Shown piece by piece: positions 44,155 to 52,101 of a stretch of DNA of 64,000 nt. A model generated the notes under the pieces. It was not told the DNA's origin and did not search any database. It was given only the letters and a program-made list of their open reading frames with translations. The stretch spans positions 116,280 to 180,279 of the forward strand of contig NZ_MSDF01000062.1 of the NCBI RefSeq assembly GCF_002022275.1, read 5' to 3'. Within the stretch, counting starts at the first letter, position 1. Every line of letters starts with the position of its first letter. The position numbers and the translations under genes were made by a program. This stretch comes from Pseudomonas fluorescens (lineage in GTDB: Bacteria; Pseudomonadota; Gammaproteobacteria; Pseudomonadales; Pseudomonadaceae).

Positions 44155-45544
44155 ACACCCCTCTTTGCTCCTGCTGTGCCTGCTGCTCAACGCCTGCACG
44201 GGCACCCCGCCGGTGGTCGACAGCGGCATCGCGCCGCCCGCCGCGTGGCAATACGCCGAGCGCGATGCCAGCGTCGCGACCAACAGGCACTGGTGGACCC
44301 AATTTGGCAGTGCGCAATTGAACCGCCTGGTCGATCAGGCACGCCGGGACAGCCATGACGTGGCGGCCGCCATGGCGCGGGTGCGTCAGGCGCAGGCCAG
44401 TGCCGAGGTGGCCGGCGCGCCGTTGTTGCCTGAAGTGAACTTCAACCTCACCGCCAGCCGTGAAAAACTGCTGCGCGGCACCGGCAATTCGGACCTGGAT
44501 GCTACCGACAGCAACAACACCGTCGACAGTTTCGGCGCCAACCTCACCGCCAGCTACGAGCTGGACTTCTGGGGCGGCCGCGGTGCAGCGCGCGACAGTG
44601 CCCTGCAAACCTTGCGCGCCAGCGAGTTCGACCAGGCCACGGTGGAGCTGACCCTGCTCAGCAACGTGGCGGACCGCTACGCACAAACCCTCGCGGCCCG
44701 CCAGCGCGGACAGATCGCCGAGCTCAATCTGGCCAACGCGCGCAATGTGCTCGGTCTTGTGCAGACCCGCTACGACGCAGGTTCCGCCACGGCGCTGGAA
44801 CTGGCGCAACAAAAAAGCCTGGTCGCCAGCCAACAACGCCAACTGCCACTGATCCAGCAGTTGGCCGAAGAATCCCTGATCACCCTCGCCGCCCTGCTCG
44901 GCCAACCAGTGCAGGCATTGGACTTGAGCGACGAACCCTTCCAGGCGCTGACCTGGCCCACCATCGGCCCGGGTGTACCCAGCCAACTGCTGAGCCGTCG
45001 TCCCGACCTCGCCCGGGCCGAAGCGCAGTTGGCTGCAGCCAGCGCCGACGTCACCGTGGCCCGCGCGGCAATGTTGCCCACCGTCACCCTGGGCGCGACG
45101 CTGGGTTCAGGCGCGTACAAAGCCGCAGATATTTTACGCAGCCCCTTTTACACCCTCACCTCCGGCCTTGTGGCGCCCATCTTCAACAATGGCCGTTTAA
45201 GCGCCGAGCGGGACAAGGCGCGCGCGCGCCAGGACGAACTGCTGCACACCTATCGCGGCGCAATCATCAACGGTTTCGCCGACGTGGAAAAATCCCTGAG
45301 CAGCATCACGCGCCTGGACCAGCAGCGCGAATGGCAAACCGAGGAATTGCAACAAGCCCAGACCGCCTTTCAGATCGCCGAAAGCCGCTACCAGGCTGGC
45401 GCCGAAGACCTGTTGAGCGTGCTGGAAACGCAACGCACGCTGTACGCCGCCCAGGACCTGAATGTGCAACTGCGCCTGTCCCGGCTGCAAGCCAGCATCG
45501 CGCTGTACAAGGCCTTGGGTGGCGGCTGGAAAGTGGATATCTGA
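44147..45544 (+). CDS. opmQ: Pyoverdine export outer-membrane lipoprotein OpmQ
   Basis: 465-residue TolC/OprM-family channel. The GTG start at 44147 overlaps pvdT by 8 bp. The signal LLLLCLLLNAC ends in the lipobox LNAC, so the protein is lipidated. The second OEP repeat begins at PSQLLSRRPDLARAEAQL. It completes the PvdRT-OpmQ pump. Confidence 0.92.
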   Translation: MNKHPSLLLLCLLLNACTGTPPVVDSGIAPPAAWQYAERDASVATNRHWWTQFGSAQLNRLVDQARRDSHDVAAAMARVRQAQASAEVAGAPLLPEVNFNLTASREKLLRGTGNSDLDATDSNNTVDSFGANLTASYELDFWGGRGAARDSALQTLRASEFDQATVELTLLSNVADRYAQTLAARQRGQIAELNLANARNVLGLVQTRYDAGSATALELAQQKSLVASQQRQLPLIQQLAEESLITLAALLGQPVQALDLSDEPFQALTWPTIGPGVPSQLLSRRPDLARAEAQLAAASADVTVARAAMLPTVTLGATLGSGAYKAADILRSPFYTLTSGLVAPIFNNGRLSAERDKARARQDELLHTYRGAIINGFADVEKSLSSITRLDQQREWQTEELQQAQTAFQIAESRYQAGAEDLLSVLETQRTLYAAQDLNVQLRLSRLQASIALYKALGGGWKVDI

Positions 45545-45649
45545 TAGCAAAACTCCGATTCCTTACACAAAGCGTTTATTCGTCCTACATTCTTCGGGCC
45601 CGGGTTCTTGGTAAAAAGCCGTCCTCATACGGCTGCCCGGACACTCCTG

Positions 45650-46411
45650 ATGAAACCCCGCGCGCTTCTAAAATGCCTGGCAGGAAGCTGTCTCTGGCTA
45701 ACGGCAAACCTGGGCGTTGCCGAGCCCCTGATCCCGCCCACCGCCATTGACTGGCTGCTGGACTGCCCCTTCCCCGCCGTTGCACACCCAGACCCCGAGG
45801 TGCTTGACCGCACCCAATGCGGCACGGTGAACGTACCCCGCGACCATGCAGCCCCCGCGCGCGGCAGTGTGCGTCTGGCGATTACACGTGTGGGCGCACG
45901 CCAGCCCCTCGATCGCGAGGGGTTGGTGTTCATTCAGGCCGGTGACACACAAACAGGCCACGCCGCAACGTTCGCTCTTCACCTGGCCAGTCGCTGGGAG
46001 TCTTTCGCCACCCCGGCCTATCGCGCACTGGCCAATCGTTATGACGTCATCGAACTGAGTGCCCGCGACCTGACTCAAGACAATGCAATCGAGCAGGCAG
46101 CGCTGGACATGGAGTTTGTGCGCGGCCAACTGGGGGATGCGCAGCTCAACTTCCTCGGTATTGCGCAAGCCACCCGCCTCGGCGGCCGGTATGCCGCCTT
46201 GTTTCCGCAGCGTGTCGCGCGTATGGCGCTGGTGAATGCCGAGCACGGCGAGCCGGCGGCTTCGGGCGTCGACCTGCTGCGGCTCAAGGAAACGGCAAAA
46301 CCCGGCAATGTGGCCAGCGGCTGTATCAACCAATGGGTCGGGGACTTTCTGGTCTACGGCAAACAACCGCCGGTCTCCACCCGCTGCCTCGACCGCGGCA
46401 GTTGGGAGTAA
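45650..46411 (+). CDS. Secreted alpha/beta-hydrolase-like protein lacking the nucleophile
   Basis: 253 residues from ATG 45650, with a signal peptide ending near LGVAEP. The middle resembles secreted TAP-type peptidases/hydrolases: CGTVNVPRDHAAPARGSVRLAI near the start, and LNFLGIAQATRLGGRYAALFPQRVARMALVNA where active relatives have G-x-S-x-G. Here the elbow is GIAQA: Ala172 stands in for the Ser and Ala174 for the last Gly. The oxyanion-loop NPGGPG is also gone (FIQAGDTQTG). It stops before the lid and the catalytic Asp/His region. Either a pseudoenzyme or a decaying gene. It follows opmQ by 105 bp; a link to pyoverdine is not shown. Confidence 0.65.
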   Translation: MKPRALLKCLAGSCLWLTANLGVAEPLIPPTAIDWLLDCPFPAVAHPDPEVLDRTQCGTVNVPRDHAAPARGSVRLAITRVGARQPLDREGLVFIQAGDTQTGHAATFALHLASRWESFATPAYRALANRYDVIELSARDLTQDNAIEQAALDMEFVRGQLGDAQLNFLGIAQATRLGGRYAALFPQRVARMALVNAEHGEPAASGVDLLRLKETAKPGNVASGCINQWVGDFLVYGKQPPVSTRCLDRGSWE

Positions 46412-46486
46412 TCACTGCGTTTACGACCTCTTCGCGCCGAAAACGACCCCCTGCGTTGACGCTGCCGTTCAATCGTTATTAAGTGC

Positions 46487-46504
46487 TATTAATCCGCATT
46501 AATA
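46487..46504. promoter_or_regulatory. Palindrome before the FadR-type regulator gene
   Basis: TATTAAT-CCGC-ATTAATA, perfect 7-bp arms, ending 16 bp before the regulator ATG. A related TTATTAA lies just upstream (46477-46483). Likely autoregulatory operator for the GntR protein. Confidence 0.55.
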
Positions 46505-46520
46505 GGATCAATAGAACGAC

Positions 46521-47291
46521 ATGCTCAGCCGCCCGTTGCGCCGCAAACGCCAGAAGCTCTCCGATGTGATTGTCGAATCAGTCAAGCGCTCGATCGTCAC
46601 CGATGCCCTCAAGCCTGGCGACCGCCTGCCCACCGAGCGCGAGCTGATGGAAAGTTTCCAGTGTTCCAAGGGGTCGGCCCGCGAAGCGCTCAAGGCGCTG
46701 GAAGTGGAAGGCCTGGTGAGCACACGCACCGGCCCCAGTGGCGGCGCCTACCTGAACCAGGCCGGTACCGAGCCGGCCAGCCGCGCGTTGCGCAACTACC
46801 TGCACTTTCAGCACCTGGATGGCGAGCAGGTGTACCAGCTGCGCAAAGTCATCGAGGTGGAACTCGCCGTGTCCGTGCTCGGACGCTTGAGCGAAGACGA
46901 CTATCGGGCCCTGCAAGACAACGTGGATTTTTGCAGCGCGCCGGAAGACAGCGAAGCCGGCCAACGCGAACAGCGCCTGGCGGAACTGGAGTTTCACAAC
47001 CTGCTGGCCAAGGCCTGCCCCAACCCGTTGCTGAGTTTTATGGCGCAGTTCCTCAACGACCTGTTGCGCGACCTGGTGGTGCTGAAAAAAGCCTACAAGC
47101 CCAAGCGCAAGCAGTTCGACGCGGCCAATCTGGATTATCACAAGCAACTGCTGATCGCCTTTCGCGCCGGAGATGAAAACGCCGTGCGCGGTTTGATGCA
47201 TGAACACATGTGTGATGCCGAGCACCATATGACGGCGCTGGAAGGTGAAGTCAGCCCGCACTTTTTGCTGGAGTTCGATCACAACCACTGA
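46521..47291 (+). CDS. GntR-family regulator, FadR/FCD subfamily
   Basis: 256-residue repressor with an N-terminal winged helix (DALKPGDRLPTERELMESFQCSKGSAREALKAL) and a C-terminal FCD ligand domain. The FCD metal-site histidines appear in LEFHNLLAKA, DYHKQLL and MHEHMCDAEHHM, so it probably senses a small carboxylate through a bound metal. It precedes the ABC importer/amidohydrolase operon on the same strand and is the likely regulator of it. A REPIN separates them. Confidence 0.9.
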   Translation: MLSRPLRRKRQKLSDVIVESVKRSIVTDALKPGDRLPTERELMESFQCSKGSAREALKALEVEGLVSTRTGPSGGAYLNQAGTEPASRALRNYLHFQHLDGEQVYQLRKVIEVELAVSVLGRLSEDDYRALQDNVDFCSAPEDSEAGQREQRLAELEFHNLLAKACPNPLLSFMAQFLNDLLRDLVVLKKAYKPKRKQFDAANLDYHKQLLIAFRAGDENAVRGLMHEHMCDAEHHMTALEGEVSPHFLLEFDHNH

Positions 47292-47315
47292 GATCCATGT
47301 GCAAACCCCGGTCAA

Positions 47316-47402
47316 TGTGGGAGCTGGCTTGCCTGCGATGCAGACACCTCGGTGTATCAGATACATCCAGATGATGCCATCGCAGGCAAGCCAGCTCCCA
47401 CA
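47316..47402. repeat. REPIN, canonical
   Basis: Inward arms, loop about 39 nt, between the GntR-family gene and the ABC binding-protein gene. Confidence 0.9.
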
Positions 47403-47513
47403 GGTGACCGGGACCCAACCGTTAGACCCTCAATAACAGGCCTGCCCACAGGCCATTGCTCCACCGTATCGCCCTTGCCGCTCCTGCCAATAACTAAACC
47501 AGGGAGTCACCCC

Positions 47514-48716
47514 ATGCAGCGTCGTACGTTGTTGAAAGCTAGCCTCACCGCCGCAGCCGCCCTCAGCCTTCCACTGAGCGTGCGCTCGGCGTTCGCCGCC
47601 GAGCCCTTTACCTTTTACGGCCTCAAGTCCATGTCTGGCGCCTTTGCCAGCTACGGCAAGTTTGCCGACATGGGGTCACGCCTGGCGGTGGAACAACACC
47701 CTGAAATCCTCGGCCGCCCGCTGAATTACAAAGTCATCGACACCGAAGGCAACGCCGGCAAGGCCGTGCGCAAGGTCCAGGAAGCTATCCAGCAGGACGG
47801 CGCGCGCTTCTTCCAGGGTTGCACGTTGTCGTCGTCCGCATTGGCGGTGGCCAAAGAAGTCAGCAAGGTCGGCGGCGTGTTCATGACCCCGGTCGGCGCC
47901 GATGAAGTCACCGGCAAAGACTGCAACAGCGCGACCTTCCGCTGGTCGGTGCCCACCTACGGCGCCATCCGCGAAACCATGCTGCCGCTGATCAAGCTGC
48001 TGCCGGACGCCAAGCGCTGGTACACCATCACCCCGCAATATGTGTTCGGCGAAGCCCTGCTCGAAGGCGCCAAAAGCGTGCTCAAGGACAGCGGCCTGGA
48101 ACACGTCGGCAACAGCTATCACTCGTTGCAGGAACAGGAATTTTCCGGCTACTTGACCAACGCCATCGCCGCCAAGCCTGACGTGCTGGTGCTGCTCAAC
48201 TTCGGCAGTCAGTCGTCGAACACCCTGCGCCAGGCGGTGAACTTCGGCATCAAGGAGCGCATGAAAGTACTGCTGGTGTGGTCCGCCGGCCTCGACCAGT
48301 TCCAGGAACTGGGCAGCGACATCCTCGACGGCGTGTACCTCGGTGCGCAGTACTGGCATCAGGTCGACAGCCCGCTCAACCGTGAACTGGTCAAACTGAC
48401 CCAGGCCAAATACGGCATCAACCCCACCTACCCGCTGGCCGCTGACTACATCAGCACCAAAGTCATGCTCGACACCATCGTCTCCACCGGCAGCTTCGAC
48501 GGCCCCACCGTGGCCAAAGCCATGCAAGGCCTGAGCTTCGAGGGCCCGACCGGCAAGGAATCGATCCGCGCCGGCGACCATCAAGTCATCAAGGATTACT
48601 ACCTGATGATCGGCAAGGCCAGCGGCGACATGGCCGACAAGGACGACCTGGCCAAGGTGCTCAGCGCCGGCCAGTCGTTCCCGCCGGTCGAGGCCACGGG
48701 CTGCACGCTCGCCTGA
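47514..48716 (+). CDS. ABC transporter substrate-binding protein (urea/branched-chain amino acid type)
   Basis: 400-residue periplasmic binding protein of the LivK/UrtA superfamily. The N-terminus QRRTLLKASLTAAAALS is a twin-arginine-like signal with a cleavage region near AFAAEP. The body has GLKSMSGAFASYGKFADMGSRLAVEQH and later TYPLAADYISTKVML. The ATG at 47514 has AGGGAG upstream; the open frame before it is REPIN sequence. It is followed by both permeases and both ATPases. The ligand is unknown; the downstream hydrolases point to a ureido/carbamoyl or amide compound. Confidence 0.9.
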   Translation: MQRRTLLKASLTAAAALSLPLSVRSAFAAEPFTFYGLKSMSGAFASYGKFADMGSRLAVEQHPEILGRPLNYKVIDTEGNAGKAVRKVQEAIQQDGARFFQGCTLSSSALAVAKEVSKVGGVFMTPVGADEVTGKDCNSATFRWSVPTYGAIRETMLPLIKLLPDAKRWYTITPQYVFGEALLEGAKSVLKDSGLEHVGNSYHSLQEQEFSGYLTNAIAAKPDVLVLLNFGSQSSNTLRQAVNFGIKERMKVLLVWSAGLDQFQELGSDILDGVYLGAQYWHQVDSPLNRELVKLTQAKYGINPTYPLAADYISTKVMLDTIVSTGSFDGPTVAKAMQGLSFEGPTGKESIRAGDHQVIKDYYLMIGKASGDMADKDDLAKVLSAGQSFPPVEATGCTLA

Positions 48717-48739
48717 TCCCCTGAAACAGTGCACCGCAG

Positions 48740-48755
48740 GGCTGCGCGAGCAGCC
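48740..48755 (+). other. Intercistronic hairpin between binding protein and permease genes
   Basis: GGCTGC-GCGA-GCAGCC, a 6-bp perfect stem with a GNRA tetraloop, 24 bp after the binding-protein stop. No U-tract follows, so it is more likely an mRNA 3'-end stabiliser or attenuator that keeps the binding protein in excess than a full terminator. Confidence 0.5.
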
Positions 48756-48774
48756 TCCTGCCGAGGGCTCCTGC

Positions 48775-49635
48775 ATGCTTAATCTTTACCTGTTCCAGAT
48801 ACTCAACGGCCTTGGGTTGGGGATGATCTACTTCCTGATCGCGGTCGGCCTGACGATCATTTTCGGCCTGCTGAACTTCGTCAACTTCGCCCACGGCGCG
48901 TTCTTCCTGCTGGGCGCCTACATCTGCTACACCGCCGTGAGCCTTACCGGCAACTTCTGGCTGGCGCTGCTGATTGCACCGCTGGTGGTGGCCGCGCTGG
49001 CATGGGTGATCGAGCGATTACTGATCCAGCGGATTTATCACCTGCCGCACATGTTCCAGATTCTGGTGACGCTGGGCATCGCCCTGATCATCCAGGAAGC
49101 CAGCGTGATGATCTGGGGCCCGGTGGGCAAAAGCGTTGCCGTACCGGAACTGCTGCGCGGCGTGCTGGTGGTGGGTGATTTCGTCTACCCCTGGTATCGC
49201 CTGTTCCTCATCGTATTTTCCGGGCTGGTGGGCCTCGGCCTGTGGCTGTTGCTGGAGCGCACGCGCTTCGGCGCCCTGGTGCGCGCCGGCAGTGAAAGCA
49301 CTGAAACCGTGTCGCTGCTGGGCACCAACATCTTCCGTCTGTTTTCCATGACCTTCGCCCTCGGTGTCGGCCTGGCGGGCATGGCCGGCGTGCTGTTCGC
49401 GCCGTTGCGCGGCGCCCAGCCTTTTGTCGGCCCGGAAATTCTCGGTGTCGCCTTTGTGGTTGTGGTGATCGGCGGCATGGGCTCCTTCAGCGGCGCGCTG
49501 GTCGGCGGTTTGCTGGTGGGCGTGGTGCAAAGCCTGATGACCACACTCTGGCCCCAGGGCGCGAGCCTGATGATCTACGGCGCCATGGCCGTGGTGATTC
49601 TGGTGCGCCCTTACGGCCTGTTCGGGAGAGCCTGA
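48775..49635 (+). CDS. ABC transporter permease (LivH family)
   Basis: 286-residue inner-membrane permease with about eight hydrophobic segments. LivH/UrtB features are GLTIIFGLLNFVNFAHGAFFLLGAY and VVVIGGMGSFSGALVGGLLVGVVQS. First permease of the importer; the ribosome site GAGGG lies 9 bp before the ATG. The second permease starts 2 bp after its stop. Confidence 0.93.
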   Translation: MLNLYLFQILNGLGLGMIYFLIAVGLTIIFGLLNFVNFAHGAFFLLGAYICYTAVSLTGNFWLALLIAPLVVAALAWVIERLLIQRIYHLPHMFQILVTLGIALIIQEASVMIWGPVGKSVAVPELLRGVLVVGDFVYPWYRLFLIVFSGLVGLGLWLLLERTRFGALVRAGSESTETVSLLGTNIFRLFSMTFALGVGLAGMAGVLFAPLRGAQPFVGPEILGVAFVVVVIGGMGSFSGALVGGLLVGVVQSLMTTLWPQGASLMIYGAMAVVILVRPYGLFGRA

Positions 49636-49636
49636 C

Positions 49637-50647
49637 ATGAGCGAGAAAAACCCCCTGCCGTTTGCCAAGACCCAGTCGCGCTCCATGCTGCTGTGGGTGC
49701 TTGCGGTACTGATCGGCCTGCCGTTGATTCTGCCCTCGGCCACCCTGGCCACCGAGATCCTGATCTTCGCCATGGCGGCGCTGGCCTGCAACCTGCTGCT
49801 GGGTTACACCGGGCTGTTGTCGTTTGGCCAAGGCATCTTCTTTGGCGCCGGTGCCTACTGCGCGGCGTTGCTGATGATTCACCTGCAACTCGGCCTGTTC
49901 ACGGCCTTGATTGGCGCGGCGCTAGCCGGTGGTTTCCTGGCCTTGCTGGTCGGCGCCCTGGCGATCCGTCGCACCGGCATTTACTTTGTGATGCTGACCC
50001 TGGCGTTCAGCCAAATGGCCTACTTCGTCGCCTACACCCTCAGCGACTGGACCGGCGGCGACAACGGCCTGCTCAGCGTACCGCGTCCGGAAATCCGCAT
50101 CGGCGACACCGTGCTGCTGTCGCTGGCCGACGCCCGTGCGTTCTACGGCTTCGTCGCGGTGCTGTTCCTGCTGATCTTTATCGGCGCGCGCCGGGTGATC
50201 GCCTCGCCGTTCGGCAGCACGCTGATGGCGATTCGTGAAAACGAAACCCGCGCCTCGGCCATCGGCTACGACACGCGCCACTTCAAGATCCTGGTGTTTG
50301 TGCTGTCCGGCGCCGTCACCGGGATTGCCGGGGCGCTGTACGCGATGCTGCTGCACTTTGTGCCGCTGTCGAACATCGACCTGGCGATGTCCGAGAACAT
50401 CCTGATCATGACCATCGTCGGCGGCACCGGCTCGTTGTTCGGTTCCTTGCTGGGTGCCGGCTCCATCGTGCTGCTGGGGGATTTCCTCTCCGACCTGTGG
50501 CCGCGCTGGCTGATGCTGCTCGGCGTGATTCTGATCTTCGTGGTGATCTTCATGCGCGGCGGCTTGTGGGGCGGTCTGTCGTCACTGTTCGAAAAGCTGC
50601 GCGGCAGCCGCAAGGCCGGCGTCGTGACAAAGGAGGAGCCACTATGA
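49637..50647 (+). CDS. ABC transporter permease (LivM family)
   Basis: 336-residue permease with about nine hydrophobic segments and LLGYTGLLSFGQGIFFGAGAY and SIVGGTGSLFGSLLGA-type loops typical of LivM/UrtC. It ends with a basic tail and overlaps the first ATPase gene by 4 bp (ATGA). Confidence 0.93.
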   Translation: MSEKNPLPFAKTQSRSMLLWVLAVLIGLPLILPSATLATEILIFAMAALACNLLLGYTGLLSFGQGIFFGAGAYCAALLMIHLQLGLFTALIGAALAGGFLALLVGALAIRRTGIYFVMLTLAFSQMAYFVAYTLSDWTGGDNGLLSVPRPEIRIGDTVLLSLADARAFYGFVAVLFLLIFIGARRVIASPFGSTLMAIRENETRASAIGYDTRHFKILVFVLSGAVTGIAGALYAMLLHFVPLSNIDLAMSENILIMTIVGGTGSLFGSLLGAGSIVLLGDFLSDLWPRWLMLLGVILIFVVIFMRGGLWGGLSSLFEKLRGSRKAGVVTKEEPL

Positions 50648-51393
50648 GCATCCTGCTGCAAACCGAAAACCTGGAACTGGCCTACGGCGCGTTCCACGCG
50701 GTGAATGGCGTGAACCTCAAGGTCGAAGCCGGCACCATTCACACCATCATCGGCCCCAACGGCGCGGGCAAAACCAGCCTGTTTCACTGCCTCACCGGCG
50801 AACGCCAGGCCACCGCCGGGGCGATTCATTTCGACGGCAAGAACCTTATCCGTAAACCGGCCCACGGCCGTGTCGGGCTGGGCATGGCGCGCTCGTTCCA
50901 GCTCACCAGCCTGTTCCAGAACCTCAGCGTGCGTGAGAACCTGCGCCTCGCCGCCCAAGGCCGTGACGGTGCCCGCGCGCTGAATTTCTGGCGCCGCGTC
51001 GACAGCAAGCGCGAACACCTGGAAATGGCCGACCAGGTACTGGAACGCCTGCAACTCACCGCCCGCGCCGACACCCTGGCGGGCGAGTTGTCCCACGGCC
51101 AGCAACGGGTATTGGAGGTGGGCATGTCGATCTGCTCCAAACCCAAACTGCTGATGCTCGACGAACCTACCTCGGGCATGGGCATCGATGACATCCCGAT
51201 CATGACCCAACTGATCAGCGACCTCGGCCGCGACCACACGGTGCTGTTGATCGAACACAACATGAGCATCGTCATGTCCATCAGTCAACGCATCACGGTG
51301 ATGAGCCACGGGCAGATTCTGGTCGAAGGCACGCCGGAATTCGTGCGCGCCGATGAACGCGTGCGCACGGCTTATCTTGGGGAGGCTGCCTGA
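50644..51393 (+). CDS. ABC transporter ATP-binding protein (LivG family)
   Basis: 249-residue ATPase. Walker A GPNGAGKTS, signature ELSHGQQRVLEVGM, Walker B LLMLDEPTSGM, H-loop EHNM. The family-typical GMARSFQLTSLFQNLSVRENL is present. The ATG at 50644 follows a strong AGGAGG and overlaps the permease stop. The stop overlaps the next gene (TGATG). Confidence 0.95.
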   Translation: MSILLQTENLELAYGAFHAVNGVNLKVEAGTIHTIIGPNGAGKTSLFHCLTGERQATAGAIHFDGKNLIRKPAHGRVGLGMARSFQLTSLFQNLSVRENLRLAAQGRDGARALNFWRRVDSKREHLEMADQVLERLQLTARADTLAGELSHGQQRVLEVGMSICSKPKLLMLDEPTSGMGIDDIPIMTQLISDLGRDHTVLLIEHNMSIVMSISQRITVMSHGQILVEGTPEFVRADERVRTAYLGEAA

Positions 51394-52088
51394 TGCTGAT
51401 CGTCGAAAACATTCACTCTTACTACGACAAAAGCCACGTGCTGGGAGGCGTGTCGCTGACCGTCAACCCGGGCGAACTGGTGACGCTGCTCGGCCGCAAC
51501 GGCGCCGGCAAGACCACGACCCTGCGCAGCATCCTCGGGATTATCTGCCCGCGTCAGGGCCAGATTCACTTCAACGGCCAGGCGCTGGTGGGCCAGAAGA
51601 TCTTTGAGATTGCGCGTCAGGGCTTGGCGCTGGTGCCGGAGAATCGCGGGATTTTCCGCCTGCTCACGGTCGAAGAAAACCTGCGCATCGCCGTGCGCAA
51701 GACCAGTCGCTGGCAGATGGAGGATGTGTACGGCATGTTCCCGCGCCTCAAGGAACGCCGTAAAAACGCCGGCCACGCGTTGTCGGGCGGCGAGCAACAG
51801 ATGCTCGCCATCGCCCGCGCGCTGCTCAACGACCCCAAGCTGCTGATCCTCGATGAACCCACCGAAGGCCTCGCGCCGGTGATCGTCGATGAGCTGGTAA
51901 AGATCCTGCGCAAGGTCAAGGAGGACGGCCTGCCCGTGTTGCTGGTGGAACAGAACCTGATGGTCTGCGACAAGCTCGCCGACCGCCATTACGTCCTCGA
52001 ACAGGGCCGTGTGGTGTACGAAGGCAGCGCCGCCGCCTTCCGCGCCGACCCGACGATCAAGAACCGCTACCTGGCCCTGAGTGCCTGA
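51393..52088 (+). CDS. ABC transporter ATP-binding protein (LivF family)
   Basis: 231-residue second ATPase. Walker A GRNGAGKTT, LVPENRGIFRLLTVEENL, signature LSGGEQQMLAIARAL, Walker B LLILDEPTEGLAP. The length and the PENRGIF motif are standard for LivF/UrtE. It completes the five-gene importer; the hydrolase gene starts 14 bp after its stop. Confidence 0.95.
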   Translation: MLIVENIHSYYDKSHVLGGVSLTVNPGELVTLLGRNGAGKTTTLRSILGIICPRQGQIHFNGQALVGQKIFEIARQGLALVPENRGIFRLLTVEENLRIAVRKTSRWQMEDVYGMFPRLKERRKNAGHALSGGEQQMLAIARALLNDPKLLILDEPTEGLAPVIVDELVKILRKVKEDGLPVLLVEQNLMVCDKLADRHYVLEQGRVVYEGSAAAFRADPTIKNRYLALSA

Positions 52089-52101
52089 CCGGAGTTTGCC
52101 C

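Noticed and set aside
42127..44283. 718-codon minus-strand open frame opposite pvdT
   Set aside because: Antisense shadow of pvdT, whose ATPase motifs are intact; no ribosome site or domain.
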